A program made the position numbers and the translations under genes. Positions 44,107 to 53,693 of a DNA stretch of 64,000 nucleotides are shown here, one piece after another (within the stretch, counting starts at the first letter, position 1; each line of letters begins with the position of its first letter). The notes under the pieces are model-generated. The model was given only the letters and a program-made list of their open reading frames with translations. It had not been told where the DNA came from and searched no databases. The stretch is from Sphingomonas faeni (GTDB lineage Bacteria > Pseudomonadota > Alphaproteobacteria > Sphingomonadales > Sphingomonadaceae). Location: assembly GCF_003053745.1 (NCBI RefSeq), contig NZ_QAYE01000003.1, positions 306,758 through 370,757 of the forward strand. The letters are read 5' to 3'.

Positions 44107-47100
44107 GTGAAACTGACACTAGCGATCGCGCTTCTCGGGACGACCGTTCCAGCGTTTGCAGCCCCCCGTTCGGCCTCTCCGTCTCAATCGGTCTTTCTCA
44201 CCGCACCGGCAGATCCGCGTGCGGTGACGGTTCGGGGCCGTGGTGACGGCCGAGCCGACGATACTGCCGCGATCCAGGCCGCGATCGACAGCGCGGCGAG
44301 CGCGAAAGGTGGCGAGGGCATCGTCTTCCTGCCCGCCGGCCGCTACCGCATCTCGCGAACCATCTTCGTCTGGCCCGGCGTGCGCGTGTTCGGCACGGGC
44401 AAGACGCGCCCCGTCATCACGCTCGGCGCGGCGACCCCCGGTTTCCAGACCGGCGTGGCGAACATGCTGTTCTTCACCGGTTCGCGCGCCGACACCCGCG
44501 CCGCACCGCCAAAGGTCCCGGTGCCACCGCCGACCAGCGTACCGTTCGACGCCACCATCGCCGACGCCAATTCGGGGACGTTCTACTCCGCGCTCAGCAA
44601 CGTCGATTTCGAAATCGGCGATGGCAATCCCGCGGCAACCGCGGTGCGTTTCCATTTGGCGCAGCACGCGTATCTGAGCCATATCGACTTTCACGTCGGC
44701 TCCGGGCTGGCCGGTATCTATCAGGTCGGCAATGTCGGGCAGGATCTGCGCTTCTTCGGCGGACGCTACGGCATCCTCGGCGAGAAGACCTCGCCCGCAT
44801 GGCAGTACACCTTGCTGGATTCGTCGTTCGAGGGCCAGCGCGACGCCGCCATCCGCGAGCATGAGGCGGGGCTGACGCTCGTCAACACCAGCATCCGCAA
44901 CGTCCCCGTCGGGATCGAGATAGACCGCGGCTATGGCGACTGGCTATGGGGCCGCGACGTGCGGTTCGAGAACGTCTCGGACGCCGCCGTCGTCATCAGC
45001 AACGAGGACAATGTCTACACGCAGATCGGCTTCCAGGACGCCACTGCCAGCGCCGTGCCGATCTTCGCGCGGTTCCGTGACAGCGGGAAGACCGTGGCCG
45101 GGCAGGGCGCAAAATACCGGGTCAAGGCGTTCAGCTATGGCCTGACGCTGCCGGGTCTCGGCGCGACCGGCAAGTACGAGACGCGCGTTGATGCCGCGAC
45201 GATCCCGGCAATGCCCAAGCGGATACCGGCGGCGATCCGCTCGCTGCCGCCCGTCGCGCAGTGGTTCGACGTTCGGAGCGCGGGCGCAAAGGGCGACGAC
45301 GCGACCGACGATACCTCGGCGATCCAGCACGCGATCGACACGCACCGCGTGGTCTATTTCCCGACCGGCTTCTACCGCGTTTCCGATACGCTGAAGCTGC
45401 GGCCCGAAACGGTGCTAATCGGCCTGCATCCGGACATGACGCAGATCGTGCTCGTCGACGACACGCCGGCCTTCCGCGGCATCGGTGCCGCCAAGGGGTT
45501 GATCGAAAGCGCGAAGGGTGGCGCCGCGATCGTCTCCGGCATCGGCCTGACCACCGGCGGCATCAACCCGCGCGCGACCGCGTTGTTGTGGAAGGCCGGC
45601 GCGGATTCGCTGGTCGACGACGTCCGCTTTCACGGCGGTCACGGTACCAGCCGCGCCGACGGCAGTCGGATCGATCCGTACAACGCCGACCACACCGGCG
45701 ACGCCGATCCGCGCAAGCGCTGGGATGGGCAATATGCGAGCCTGTCGGTCACCGATGGCGGCGGCACGTTTAACAATCTGTGGACCCCCAACACCTTCGC
45801 CGCCTCCGGGCTCCACGTCTCGAACACCAGCACGCCGGGCCATGTGTACGAGATGTCCGCCGAGCATCATGCGCGCGCCGAAATCGTCCTGGATGGCGTC
45901 AAGAACTGGGAGTTCCTTGCACCGCAAACCGAGGAAGAGGCGGGCGAGAGCCGTAACGCGCTGTCGCTCGAGGTTCGCAATTCGAGCAACATTCTGTTCG
46001 CCAACTATCACGCCTACCGCGTCACGCGGTCGCTTCAGCCGGCGCCATCGGCGGTGCGGATCTACAATTCCGACGATATCCGCTTCCGCAACGTGCATGT
46101 GAACGGCGAGAGCGGGCTGGCATTCTGCGATGCGGAGGGCTGCGGCACCGACCTGCGCGCGAGCAAGTTCCCGTACGGGAACGCGGTGCAGGACATGACC
46201 ACCGGAGCGGAGGTGCGCGAACGCGAGTTCGCGGTGCTGGACGTGAAACGCGGCGCCACGCCGGTCGCGACGACCACTGGCCCGGCCGTTCGCAAGCTGG
46301 AAGACGGGTTCTACTCGATCGCCGGCGCGGCGGTGGATGCGAAGGGCAAGCTCTACTTCGTCGAGCATAATACTCACCGCATCTATGGCTGGACGGCGAG
46401 TGAGGGGCTGTCGGTCGCTGCCGACGCGCCCGTCGATCCGGTCAATCTCGCGGTCGATCGCTCGGGTAACCTCATGGTGTTGTCGTCGGACGGCGCGGCG
46501 GGGTCGGTCTACAGCATCAAGCCCGGCGATCCGGACAGCATCGCCGTGATCCCCCCGACGCCGGTCACTCCGCACCGCGATGCGAACATCGCGCTACCGG
46601 GCAATTTCTGGGTCAATGGCGAGTTCAAGGATCAGATCGATCCGACGACCTATCAGTTCACGACGCTCGGCGAGATGTTCGCGCGCGACATGGCCGTGCC
46701 CAAACCGCGCGAATATGTCTCGCGAGACGGCTCGCTGGTCCTGCCCGCGTATCGCACCGTCCAGCAGGGGCCGCCCAACCATCTCGGCTGGCGCTTCTCG
46801 GACGCACTCGACACCTACGGCTTCGTGAACGCCAAGCTCGGTGAGCGCGTGTTCGTCAGTAATGGCTCCGAAGCCAAAACCTATAGCGGACTGGTCGGCG
46901 CCGGCGGCAGCATCACCGATCTGAAGCCGTTCGCCAATCGCGGCGGTGAGAGCGTCGCGGCTGGACCGGACGGCCGAGTCTATCTCGCCAACGGCCAGGT
47001 GTTCGTCCACGACGCGGATGGACGCGAGTCCGGACGGATCGACGTGCCCGAGCGGCCGTTGCAACTGATCTTCGGCGGTGCGAACGGGCGGACGTTGTTC

Positions 47101-47139
47101 ATCCTGACGCACCACGCGCTCTACGCGGTCGAAACCTGA
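44107..47139 (+). CDS. Exported two-domain right-handed beta-helix protein (pectate lyase superfamily) with C-terminal propeller
   Basis: 1010 residues with a GTG start and signal peptide (KLTLAIALLGTTVPAFA). Two PF12708-type beta-helix starts are present: RGRGDGRADDTAAIQAAIDS with FLPAGRYRISRTIFV near residue 50, and RSAGAKGDDATDDTSAIQHA with YFPTGFYRVSDTLKL near residue 395. This double layout is like GH55 exo-beta-1,3-glucanases. After about residue 730 the chain changes to propeller-like repeats (GAAVDAKGKLYFVEHNTHRI, NLAVDRSGNLMVLSSDG, GPDGRVYLANGQVFVHDADG) of the SMP-30/NHL kind. Probable polysaccharide lyase or glycosidase with a sugar-lactone-binding tail; substrate unknown. An upstream GTG at 44053 is less likely. 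Confidence 0.85.
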   Translation: MKLTLAIALLGTTVPAFAAPRSASPSQSVFLTAPADPRAVTVRGRGDGRADDTAAIQAAIDSAASAKGGEGIVFLPAGRYRISRTIFVWPGVRVFGTGKTRPVITLGAATPGFQTGVANMLFFTGSRADTRAAPPKVPVPPPTSVPFDATIADANSGTFYSALSNVDFEIGDGNPAATAVRFHLAQHAYLSHIDFHVGSGLAGIYQVGNVGQDLRFFGGRYGILGEKTSPAWQYTLLDSSFEGQRDAAIREHEAGLTLVNTSIRNVPVGIEIDRGYGDWLWGRDVRFENVSDAAVVISNEDNVYTQIGFQDATASAVPIFARFRDSGKTVAGQGAKYRVKAFSYGLTLPGLGATGKYETRVDAATIPAMPKRIPAAIRSLPPVAQWFDVRSAGAKGDDATDDTSAIQHAIDTHRVVYFPTGFYRVSDTLKLRPETVLIGLHPDMTQIVLVDDTPAFRGIGAAKGLIESAKGGAAIVSGIGLTTGGINPRATALLWKAGADSLVDDVRFHGGHGTSRADGSRIDPYNADHTGDADPRKRWDGQYASLSVTDGGGTFNNLWTPNTFAASGLHVSNTSTPGHVYEMSAEHHARAEIVLDGVKNWEFLAPQTEEEAGESRNALSLEVRNSSNILFANYHAYRVTRSLQPAPSAVRIYNSDDIRFRNVHVNGESGLAFCDAEGCGTDLRASKFPYGNAVQDMTTGAEVREREFAVLDVKRGATPVATTTGPAVRKLEDGFYSIAGAAVDAKGKLYFVEHNTHRIYGWTASEGLSVAADAPVDPVNLAVDRSGNLMVLSSDGAAGSVYSIKPGDPDSIAVIPPTPVTPHRDANIALPGNFWVNGEFKDQIDPTTYQFTTLGEMFARDMAVPKPREYVSRDGSLVLPAYRTVQQGPPNHLGWRFSDALDTYGFVNAKLGERVFVSNGSEAKTYSGLVGAGGSITDLKPFANRGGESVAAGPDGRVYLANGQVFVHDADGRESGRIDVPERPLQLIFGGANGRTLFILTHHALYAVET

Positions 47140-47206
47140 GCGACGTTCGTTGCCTCGGTGGCACCGCTGACGCATGACACCCGCCGATAGCTGCAAAGGA
47201 ACGGGC

Positions 47207-48319
47207 ATGACCGACTGGACCACGACACGACGGTCGGCCCTGACCGCGATGGCGGCAACGCTCGCCTTCCCGGCGGTCGCGGCCGGCGGCGGCAAGCGCC
47301 GGGTACGGCTGATCGCCGGCACCTACGCACGCGAAGGCGGCAAGGGCGTGTATCCGATCTCGTTCGACCCCGATCGCGACGCATGGCAGGTCGGCACGCC
47401 TATATCGGGGATCGACGACGCCTCGTTCGGTGTCGGCGGCGGCCCGGGCGGTGCGTATTACTTCGTCCGTGAGAAGGCTGCGGGCGAGATCGCTGCCTAC
47501 GCGCCGGACTGGTCGCACCGCGGCACGGCCGCCACGTCAGGCGCCGACCCGTGTTACGTCGCGATCGACCGCGCCAGTGCCTGCCTCGCGGTCGCCAATT
47601 ATTCGAGCGGCAGCGTCGCGTTCCACCGCCTCGACGCGCGCACCGGCGTGCCAGGCGAACCAGTCGTGTTCCGCCACACGGGACAAGGCCCGAACAAGGC
47701 CCGGCAAGAGGCACCGCATGCGCACTGGGTCGGCTTCAGCCCGGATCGCCGCTGGCTGCATTCGGTCGACCTGGGGACGGACACGATCTTCGCGTATCGC
47801 TTCGACCCACGTGCGCGTTCACTGGCCGAGCCAGTCGCGGCATGGCGTGCGCCGCCGGGCGCGGGGCCGCGCCATCTCGTCCATCATCCCCGCCGTCCAC
47901 TCGCCTACGTAGTGTGCGAACTGTCCAACACGGTCATCATGCTAGACTCCCGCGCAGACGGCAGTTTCGCCACCCGCCATACGGTCTCGACACTGCCGAA
48001 CGGGTACGAGGGCGCCTCGCAGGCCGCGCATATCGCGATCGACGAGGCCGGGCGGCGGCTCTACGTCTCGAACCGCGGCCATGACAGCGTCGCCGTCTTC
48101 GCGCTCGACGCGTCAGGCGTGCCGAGCCTGCTCCAGCACATCCCCAGCGACGGCAAGTGGCCGCGCTTCCTGCTGGTTCTCGAAGCGCAGCGCCGTGTCC
48201 TCGTCGGCAACGAGCGATCAGGCACGCTGGCGATCTTCAGGATCGAACCCGATGGCCGACTGACCGCAACCGGACAAACGCTGCCTGTGCCCGGCGTGGT
48301 CTTTGTCGGCCAGTTCTAG
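47207..48319 (+). CDS. Exported lactonase family protein (6-phosphogluconolactonase-like seven-blade propeller)
   Basis: 370 residues with a Tat-like signal (TTTRRSALTAMAATLAFPAV). The Pgl-type propeller repeats are seen: IAGTYAREGGKGVYPISFD, DPCYVAIDRASACLAVANYS, EAPHAHWVGFSPDRRWLHSV, DLGTDTIFAYRFD, AAHIAIDEAGRRLYVSNRG and KWPRFLLVLEAQRRVLVGNE. Family members open gluconolactone or related lactones. Export places it in the same compartment as the Gfo/Idh oxidoreductase, whose product would be a lactone. AAAGGAACG precedes the ATG. Same strand as the beta-helix gene, 67 bases downstream. Confidence 0.9.
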   Translation: MTDWTTTRRSALTAMAATLAFPAVAAGGGKRRVRLIAGTYAREGGKGVYPISFDPDRDAWQVGTPISGIDDASFGVGGGPGGAYYFVREKAAGEIAAYAPDWSHRGTAATSGADPCYVAIDRASACLAVANYSSGSVAFHRLDARTGVPGEPVVFRHTGQGPNKARQEAPHAHWVGFSPDRRWLHSVDLGTDTIFAYRFDPRARSLAEPVAAWRAPPGAGPRHLVHHPRRPLAYVVCELSNTVIMLDSRADGSFATRHTVSTLPNGYEGASQAAHIAIDEAGRRLYVSNRGHDSVAVFALDASGVPSLLQHIPSDGKWPRFLLVLEAQRRVLVGNERSGTLAIFRIEPDGRLTATGQTLPVPGVVFVGQF

Positions 48320-48334
48320 CAGGCGTCCGCTAGT

Positions 48335-49906
48335 TCAAGGCACCCGCCGTTCGAGCAACGGTGTCGCCGCGACATAGCGAGCCTGCTCGACGAACGGTTC
48401 CGAACGCGTCTGCACGTCGACGATCTGGCGCGGAATGACGCCCCCCGCGGGCGGTGCAGGCGACCAGTTCGGCAGCCCCGCCGCGTTCGGGTTGCCGGTC
48501 TTGATGAACGCGGCGAAATACCCCTGGAACACCGTCGAGATCCGGCGATCGTCCGCCGTCCACGCATAGGCCGGGTTCGTGCCCAGGTTGCCCAGCGCAT
48601 ATTCGATCTCCGCGCTGTGCACTGCCCCGATCGGCGGCACGTCGGGATTGGTCAGCGGCGGCAGCGCAGCCGGGCGGGGATGCGCGAAATGATAATAATA
48701 GGTTGGCTGGCGCGCACGGCGGTGCAGGTCGAACCACTGCCACGTCGACGCGCCGAGAAACGCATCGCTTGCCAGCGCGGTCGCCGCAACTGGCACGTCG
48801 GCATCCGACTTCGCCGGGTATAAGGCGAGCAGCGCATCCGGATCGGTAAAGAGCTTCGCGACGCCCGCGCGATAATTCGCCACCGTCGGCGGTTGCCCGG
48901 CAAGAATGCTCGTCCAGCTTCCCTCCTGCGAGTTCGCACCGACCAATAACGGCACGCGCGCCGCGCGCCCCGCCGTATAGGTGTCGATCGGCGGCTCGGT
49001 CAGGAACTGCCCGTCGACGATGAAGTCCGCGCGGAACCGCTGCGTCCCCTGTGCAGCGAGCAAAGCTTCGGCCGGCATCGCACGAAGGGCCTCGATCGAC
49101 GCCGCCCCCGCCGCGACCGCAAACGCGTCGCCATCCTTCGTCGCCACCGCTAGAGGCTTGGGGCGGAAGGTCGGCGGCAGTACGCCGCCGCTCTCACCGA
49201 TCGCGCCGACGAACTGCGTGCGGGTGAGTGGCGAGGTCATCAGCACGCTGACCGACATAGAACCCGCGCTCTCCCCGCCGATCGTGATCCGCGCAGGGTC
49301 GCCCCCGAACGCGGCGGCGTTGCGCCGGACCCAGGCCAGCGCCGCGGCCTGATCGAGCAGGCCGTAATTCCCCGCGGAATGTGTCGGCGATTCCGCCGCC
49401 AGCGCGGTGGTGGCGAGGAACCCGAACGCGCCGAGCCGGTAGTTGATCGTCACGACGACGATGCCCTTCTGCGCCATCGCCGCGCCGTCGTAGCGCAGTT
49501 CCGACCCGTCACCCGCGATCGCGCCGCCACCGTGGATGTAGAACAGCACGGGCAGCCGCGCGCCCGGTTTCGTGCCCGCCGGCGTCCAGACGTTGAGCGT
49601 CAGGCAATCCTCGCTGATACCGGGCGAACGGAACTTCATGTCGGCGAACAGCGGCTGCTGCATGCAGCGCGAACCGAACCGGTCTGCCTTGCGTACACCC
49701 GTCCATTGCGCGGCTGGCCGCGGCGGCTGCCACCGCAACGGGCCGATCGGTGCCGCCGCATAGGGGATGCCGAGATACGCATCGATCGGCGTTGCGGCGG
49801 TCGAAACGTGCGTGCCTTCGAGCGTTCCGCTCGCGACTTGCACGCGCTGCGCCATCGCCGGTGCGGCCAGCAAGCCGACCGCCATTCCCCAAGTCGCCAA
49901 CCGCAT
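48335..49906 (-). CDS. Secreted type B carboxylesterase
   Basis: 523 residues with a signal peptide (MRLATWGMAVGLLAAPAMAQ). Carboxylesterase type B landmarks: AYLGIPYAAAPIGPLRWQPP, SEDCLTLNVWTP, the oxyanion hole YIHGGGAIAGDG, the nucleophile elbow ITIGGESAGSMSVSVL, and the acidic residue in VGANSQEGSW; the catalytic His is in PIGAVHSAEIEYAL. GGAGGG precedes the ATG. Likely acts on acetyl, feruloyl or similar esters on plant material. Convergent with the lactonase gene. Confidence 0.93.
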   Translation of the reverse strand: MRLATWGMAVGLLAAPAMAQRVQVASGTLEGTHVSTAATPIDAYLGIPYAAAPIGPLRWQPPRPAAQWTGVRKADRFGSRCMQQPLFADMKFRSPGISEDCLTLNVWTPAGTKPGARLPVLFYIHGGGAIAGDGSELRYDGAAMAQKGIVVVTINYRLGAFGFLATTALAAESPTHSAGNYGLLDQAAALAWVRRNAAAFGGDPARITIGGESAGSMSVSVLMTSPLTRTQFVGAIGESGGVLPPTFRPKPLAVATKDGDAFAVAAGAASIEALRAMPAEALLAAQGTQRFRADFIVDGQFLTEPPIDTYTAGRAARVPLLVGANSQEGSWTSILAGQPPTVANYRAGVAKLFTDPDALLALYPAKSDADVPVAATALASDAFLGASTWQWFDLHRRARQPTYYYHFAHPRPAALPPLTNPDVPPIGAVHSAEIEYALGNLGTNPAYAWTADDRRISTVFQGYFAAFIKTGNPNAAGLPNWSPAPPAGGVIPRQIVDVQTRSEPFVEQARYVAATPLLERRVP

Positions 49907-50008
49907 ATCGCCCTCCGCTATCGCTTTGAGGCAATGGTCGCACCCCACCTGGCGTTTGCCAAGGCGGACAGTCGCTATTCCTTCACATTGCCGGCAGCAT
50001 CCGCCTGC

Positions 50009-50893
50009 TCAGGCTGCCGTAAAGCTGGCCGCGATAGCCGGCAGATCGAGCTCGACTTCGGAGACCACGCGGATCGTTCCGCCAAGCCGTCGATACTGCT
50101 CCGCCCGGCGATACGCGCCGCTGTTGCGCACCGAATAGCTGAACGGCTCACGCCCGGTGATGACCAGCATCGTCGTCGTGTTGCCGACCGCCGGCACGAT
50201 CCTTCCGCCAAGCGCCGCAATTGCGCACGCAAGCCGGCCATCGCGAGGCTCACCGAGAATCGCGATACGTTCGCCGCTGAGCGGCCCGGCGGGCGCAGGG
50301 CGCGGGGCGGGGCCGGGCTTGCGCGGCGGTTTCAGCCATTCGTCAAGCGCGATGCCGGTATGGTCTATCGCCTTGACGATTACCCAGCCGGCGGCGCGCG
50401 CATCGCTCAGCGCGTCGTGATGCTTGTGCGCGATCCCGAGATATTGCGCGAGGCCGCCCAGCCGGTGGCTCGCCAGATCGGGCCAGGCGCGCTGCGCGAC
50501 GCGGACGCTGTCGAGCCAGACCGTCTCGATCGGGGGACGGTCATGGATACGACACGCCGCGGCGAGCGCGCCCTTGTCGAAATAGGAATGCGCCACCGTC
50601 GTCCGGCCCGACAAATGACCGTCGACGATGCCGTGGATGTCGCCAAAGCAAGGCTTGCCCGTGACGTGATCCTCGGTGATCCCGTGGATCCGGGTATTGA
50701 ACATGTTGAATTCGTCGCGCGGATCAACCAGCGTCTCGTATTCGAAGATCTCACGTCCGTCGCGGAACCCGACGATACCGACCTGGCAGATGCTGCTGAC
50801 GCGCGAGCATGCCGTCTCGACGTCGATGACGACGAAATCCGGTGTGAGCATGTCGGCGACGTCGGTCTGGCTGGCGGGCGCGGGGTCGAGCAT
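50009..50893 (-). CDS. DEDD-family 3'-5' exonuclease fused to a BRCT-like domain
   Basis: 294 residues from the ATG at 50893 (50929 and 50851 are alternatives). The exonuclease domain, near residues 18-180, has FVVIDVETACS (Asp-Glu with E in ETA), TTVAHSYFDKGAL (Asp) and HHDALSDARAAG (His and Asp), as in DnaQ/PolC epsilon-type proteins. After a Pro-rich linker (PPRKPGPAPRPAPAGP) the tail LSGERIAILGEPRDGRLACA and VGNTTTMLVITG is a BRCT-like fold. Such exonuclease-BRCT proteins are common but their cellular role is not settled. Confidence 0.85.
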   Translation of the reverse strand: MLDPAPASQTDVADMLTPDFVVIDVETACSRVSSICQVGIVGFRDGREIFEYETLVDPRDEFNMFNTRIHGITEDHVTGKPCFGDIHGIVDGHLSGRTTVAHSYFDKGALAAACRIHDRPPIETVWLDSVRVAQRAWPDLASHRLGGLAQYLGIAHKHHDALSDARAAGWVIVKAIDHTGIALDEWLKPPRKPGPAPRPAPAGPLSGERIAILGEPRDGRLACAIAALGGRIVPAVGNTTTMLVITGREPFSYSVRNSGAYRRAEQYRRLGGTIRVVSEVELDLPAIAASFTAA

Positions 50894-50962
50894 TACACGT
50901 CCATATGTGGCGCCGGGTGCCGTAAGCAACCATTGCCGCTGGCATGTTCGCTAGCGCCTGCC

Positions 50963-52537
50963 TTACTTCGCCTTCTGCGCCAGGTCGGGATACCGGTCGA
51001 GGATCGCGCTGGTCACGCCGTTGGTCCACCCGAAGCCGTCCTGCACCGAATATTCGCCGCCACCCCCCGGCGTACGCTGCTCGATATTGTATTTCTCCAG
51101 CATCTTGCCGGTTTCGGCATAGGCCGCGCCGACTGTCCCGAGCCAGCGCTTGGCGATGTCCTTCGCGAGCGCCGGTTCGCCGTTCCGCGCCAGCCCGGCG
51201 ATCGCAACCCATTGCAGCGGCGCCCAGCCATTTGGTTCGTCCCATTGCTGCCCGGTGTTCAGCGTCGTCGTGCGCAAACCGCCCTCGGCGACCAGCGATT
51301 TGCGCACCGTCGCGGCCACGGCTTTCGTCTGCACCGGAGAGGCAAGGCCTACGAACAGCGGGTGCAGCATCGCCGCATTGATGCTCGCGGTGGGCTTGCG
51401 CGTCGACAGGTCCCAGTCGGCGTAGCGGGCGGTCGTCGCCTGCCAGAGATACCGGTCGATCGCGGTCTTGCGCTTCGCCGCGAGCGTCGTGAAGGTGGTG
51501 GCGCACTGCGCGTCGCCCACAGTTTGGCAGCGCTCGGCGATGCGGCGTTCCATCGCCCACAAAAGACTGTTGAGATCGACCGGCACGATGTCGATGGTGT
51601 GGACCGTCGCGAGCGACTTCGGATCGCGGAGCCAGCGCGAACTGAAATCCCACCCGCTTTCCGCCCCCGCACGCAGGTTGCGCTGCGTGTCGGCAACGGG
51701 TCGGGGCGCCGCCTTCGCCGCGGTCGCGACGTCCTCGGCATAGGATTCGTCACGCGGCGTATCTCGGTCGTCGTAATAGCGGTTCAGCACGCTCCCGTCG
51801 GGCATCCGCACCACGCGCGAGCAGGCAGGCTTGCCGTCGAGGCAGCCCGTGCCCTTCATCCAGAACGCGTGCTCGGCGCGCAGCGCCGCCAGCCGCCGCT
51901 TGGTTACCGTGGGATCGGTGTTGGTCGAAAGATCGAGCATCAGCGCGTAATAAGGCGGCTGCGACCGGCTGAGATAATAGGTCCGCGTCCCGTTCGGGAT
52001 ATGCCCATATCGCTCGATCAGGCTGGTGAAATCCTCGAGCATCGACTCCACCAGCGGCTGCTGGCCATCGACCTTCAGCCCGAGCATCGTGAAATAGCTG
52101 TCCCAGTAATAGATCTCGCGGAAGCGCCCGCCCGGCACGACATACGGGGCGGGGAGCGGCAGCGCGGAACTGCCCGCGACCGGCGGGACCGGCTGGCGCA
52201 CGAGTTGCGGCCAGAGCGTCCGGACATGCGTCCTAAGATCGCCCGAGCCCCGATCATTCTCCCCCGGCACCACGAAATTGGCGAGCACGAATGCCTTGAG
52301 GGCCGGGCCGGCAGGTTTGGTCCGCACATAGTCGGCCATGATCGCCTCGGCCGACCGCTTCGGCACCGCGTCGACGAACGTCTTCCCGTCGGCAAAAGCA
52401 TGGCCTTGCTGCACGGCGTCAAACAACACGCCGTAGAGGTCGGCGGGCGATCGAACCGACGAAGGCGAGTTCTGCTGCGCGGGAGCCATCGTCGCGATCG
52501 ATGCCAGCGCGGCGAAACGGCAAAGGGTTCTGATCAC
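50963..52537 (-). CDS. treA: Periplasmic trehalase (GH37)
   Basis: 524 residues with a GTG start and signal peptide (VIRTLCRFAALASIATMAPA). Both trehalase signatures occur: PGGRFREIYYWDSYFTMLGL and QWDEPNGWAPLQ. Other family blocks are IERYGHIPNGTRTYYLSRSQ, GAESGWDFSSRW with the catalytic Asp, and GGGGEYSVQDGFGWTNGV. It splits trehalose into two glucose in the periplasm, which could supply the exported sugar-oxidising enzymes encoded just to the left. No transporter is beside it. Confidence 0.96.
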   Translation of the reverse strand: MIRTLCRFAALASIATMAPAQQNSPSSVRSPADLYGVLFDAVQQGHAFADGKTFVDAVPKRSAEAIMADYVRTKPAGPALKAFVLANFVVPGENDRGSGDLRTHVRTLWPQLVRQPVPPVAGSSALPLPAPYVVPGGRFREIYYWDSYFTMLGLKVDGQQPLVESMLEDFTSLIERYGHIPNGTRTYYLSRSQPPYYALMLDLSTNTDPTVTKRRLAALRAEHAFWMKGTGCLDGKPACSRVVRMPDGSVLNRYYDDRDTPRDESYAEDVATAAKAAPRPVADTQRNLRAGAESGWDFSSRWLRDPKSLATVHTIDIVPVDLNSLLWAMERRIAERCQTVGDAQCATTFTTLAAKRKTAIDRYLWQATTARYADWDLSTRKPTASINAAMLHPLFVGLASPVQTKAVAATVRKSLVAEGGLRTTTLNTGQQWDEPNGWAPLQWVAIAGLARNGEPALAKDIAKRWLGTVGAAYAETGKMLEKYNIEQRTPGGGGEYSVQDGFGWTNGVTSAILDRYPDLAQKAK

Positions 52538-52718
52538 GTACGAATTTCCCGATCCGGTGGGCGACCCGAATGCAATGGAAGGATCGCCCGCACGAGGCAA
52601 GTGTCACGCGCGCCGTCCATTCCGGTTGGCGCCGGGCTTTGCACCACTCGTCGCTGGCAGCGCCTATCATCGGCAGGCTATGACGCACTGCATTCTTCAA
52701 GGCAGCCGACCCGAACCC

Positions 52719-53384
52719 ATGAAAAATCTCCCCTCCCGTTTCCGACGTCTCGACGGCGCGCTCGCCGACCTTCCACTCGAGGAGCCGATGCTGCTCACCG
52801 AACTCGACGGTTTTTTGACGGCCTTGGTGGTCGGCCCCGACACGATCCCGCAGGCCGAGTGGCTCCAGAGCATCTGGGGTTCGGACGACAGCGTCGACCC
52901 GCCGTTCGACGATCCCGCCGACGTCCAGTGGTTCGTCGATGCGGTGATGGCACGCTACGCCGAGATCGTTCGCGACCTGACCCGCGGCAAGCCTCAGCCG
53001 ATCTTCGACACCGACGACCGCAATGGCGATGTCCTTTGGGAAGCCTGGATCGACGGTTTCGCCGAAGCGGTAGCGCTCAGGCCGGAAAGCTGGACGGCGT
53101 TGGGCGACGGCACCGATCCCGATACCGCCGACGCCATGGCGCAGATCATGGCGCTGATCGCGATCGTCACCAACGAGACCACGCTAGACAGCGTAGAGGT
53201 CAACGCTCTCGACGCGCATGCCCCGGCGCAGATCGTCGCCGCCGTCTTGAAACTCTATGCAGCGCATTCCCAGAACGCGGGTGCATCATCAGGCACACCG
53301 GTGGTCGCCACGCCGACGAAAATCGGCCGAAACGATCCGTGCCCCTGCGGCTCGGGGAAGAAATCCAAACGCTGCTGCGGATAA
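52719..53384 (+). CDS. UPF0149/YecA family protein with SEC-C zinc motif
   Basis: 221 residues. The helical UPF0149 domain spans about 5-150 (RFRRLDGALADLPLEEPMLL, TELDGFLTALVVGPDTIPQA, AWIDGFAEAVALRP), and the C-terminus is a SEC-C zinc-binding motif GRNDPCPCGSGKKSKRCCG as in SecA and YecA. The family is cytoplasmic; some members bind ribosomes or the Sec machinery. An ATG at 52680 is a possible earlier start. Last chromosomal gene before the integrated element. Confidence 0.9.
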   Translation: MKNLPSRFRRLDGALADLPLEEPMLLTELDGFLTALVVGPDTIPQAEWLQSIWGSDDSVDPPFDDPADVQWFVDAVMARYAEIVRDLTRGKPQPIFDTDDRNGDVLWEAWIDGFAEAVALRPESWTALGDGTDPDTADAMAQIMALIAIVTNETTLDSVEVNALDAHAPAQIVAAVLKLYAAHSQNAGASSGTPVVATPTKIGRNDPCPCGSGKKSKRCCG

Positions 53385-53436
53385 GGGTGCCGTCCGTCCG
53401 GCACCTCGAAGTGGAAACGGCATGCGGCGGAAAAGC

Positions 53437-53486
53437 TGGTGCCCCCGGCGAGATTTGAACACGCGGCCTACGGTTTAGGAAACCGC
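53437..53486 (-). repeat. 3' remnant of tRNA-Arg(CCT): attachment site of the integrated element
   Basis: Read on the minus strand, the anticodon arm (GCGGT-TTCCTAA-ACCGT, anticodon CCT), variable loop, T-arm with TTCAAAT and acceptor end GGGGGCACCA are present, but no D-arm or 5' acceptor strand (GCCCCC) lies upstream. The T-stem has one mismatch. The fragment therefore is the displaced 3' half of a tRNA-Arg gene, left at one end of an element that entered the tRNA. The intact gene should lie at the other end, beyond the right edge. Confidence 0.8.
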
Positions 53487-53693
53487 AAATCCGTTTATTT
53501 CCGGGGTTGCCATATTACTTCGATTTGACCTGAAACCCCCACAAATCAGCCATTTGTCGCAGTTCGATCCCGCGCATCGTAGCGAAACAATCTGTTCCCC
53601 CTTGTTTCACTGTTCCCCGATGTATACCCCGAGGGTAGACAGATTGACGGTCTCCGCGACCTTCAATCGGATTACTTGGGGGAGGGAAATAAT

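Noticed and set aside
49379..53458. A very long plus-strand open frame across several genes
   Set aside because: It is antisense to the carboxylesterase, exonuclease and trehalase genes, all with clear family motifs; long antisense frames are expected in high-GC DNA.
53486..53560. A complete tRNA continuing to the right of the tRNA-Arg fragment
   Set aside because: No D-arm or matching GCCCCC acceptor strand is present upstream on the minus strand.
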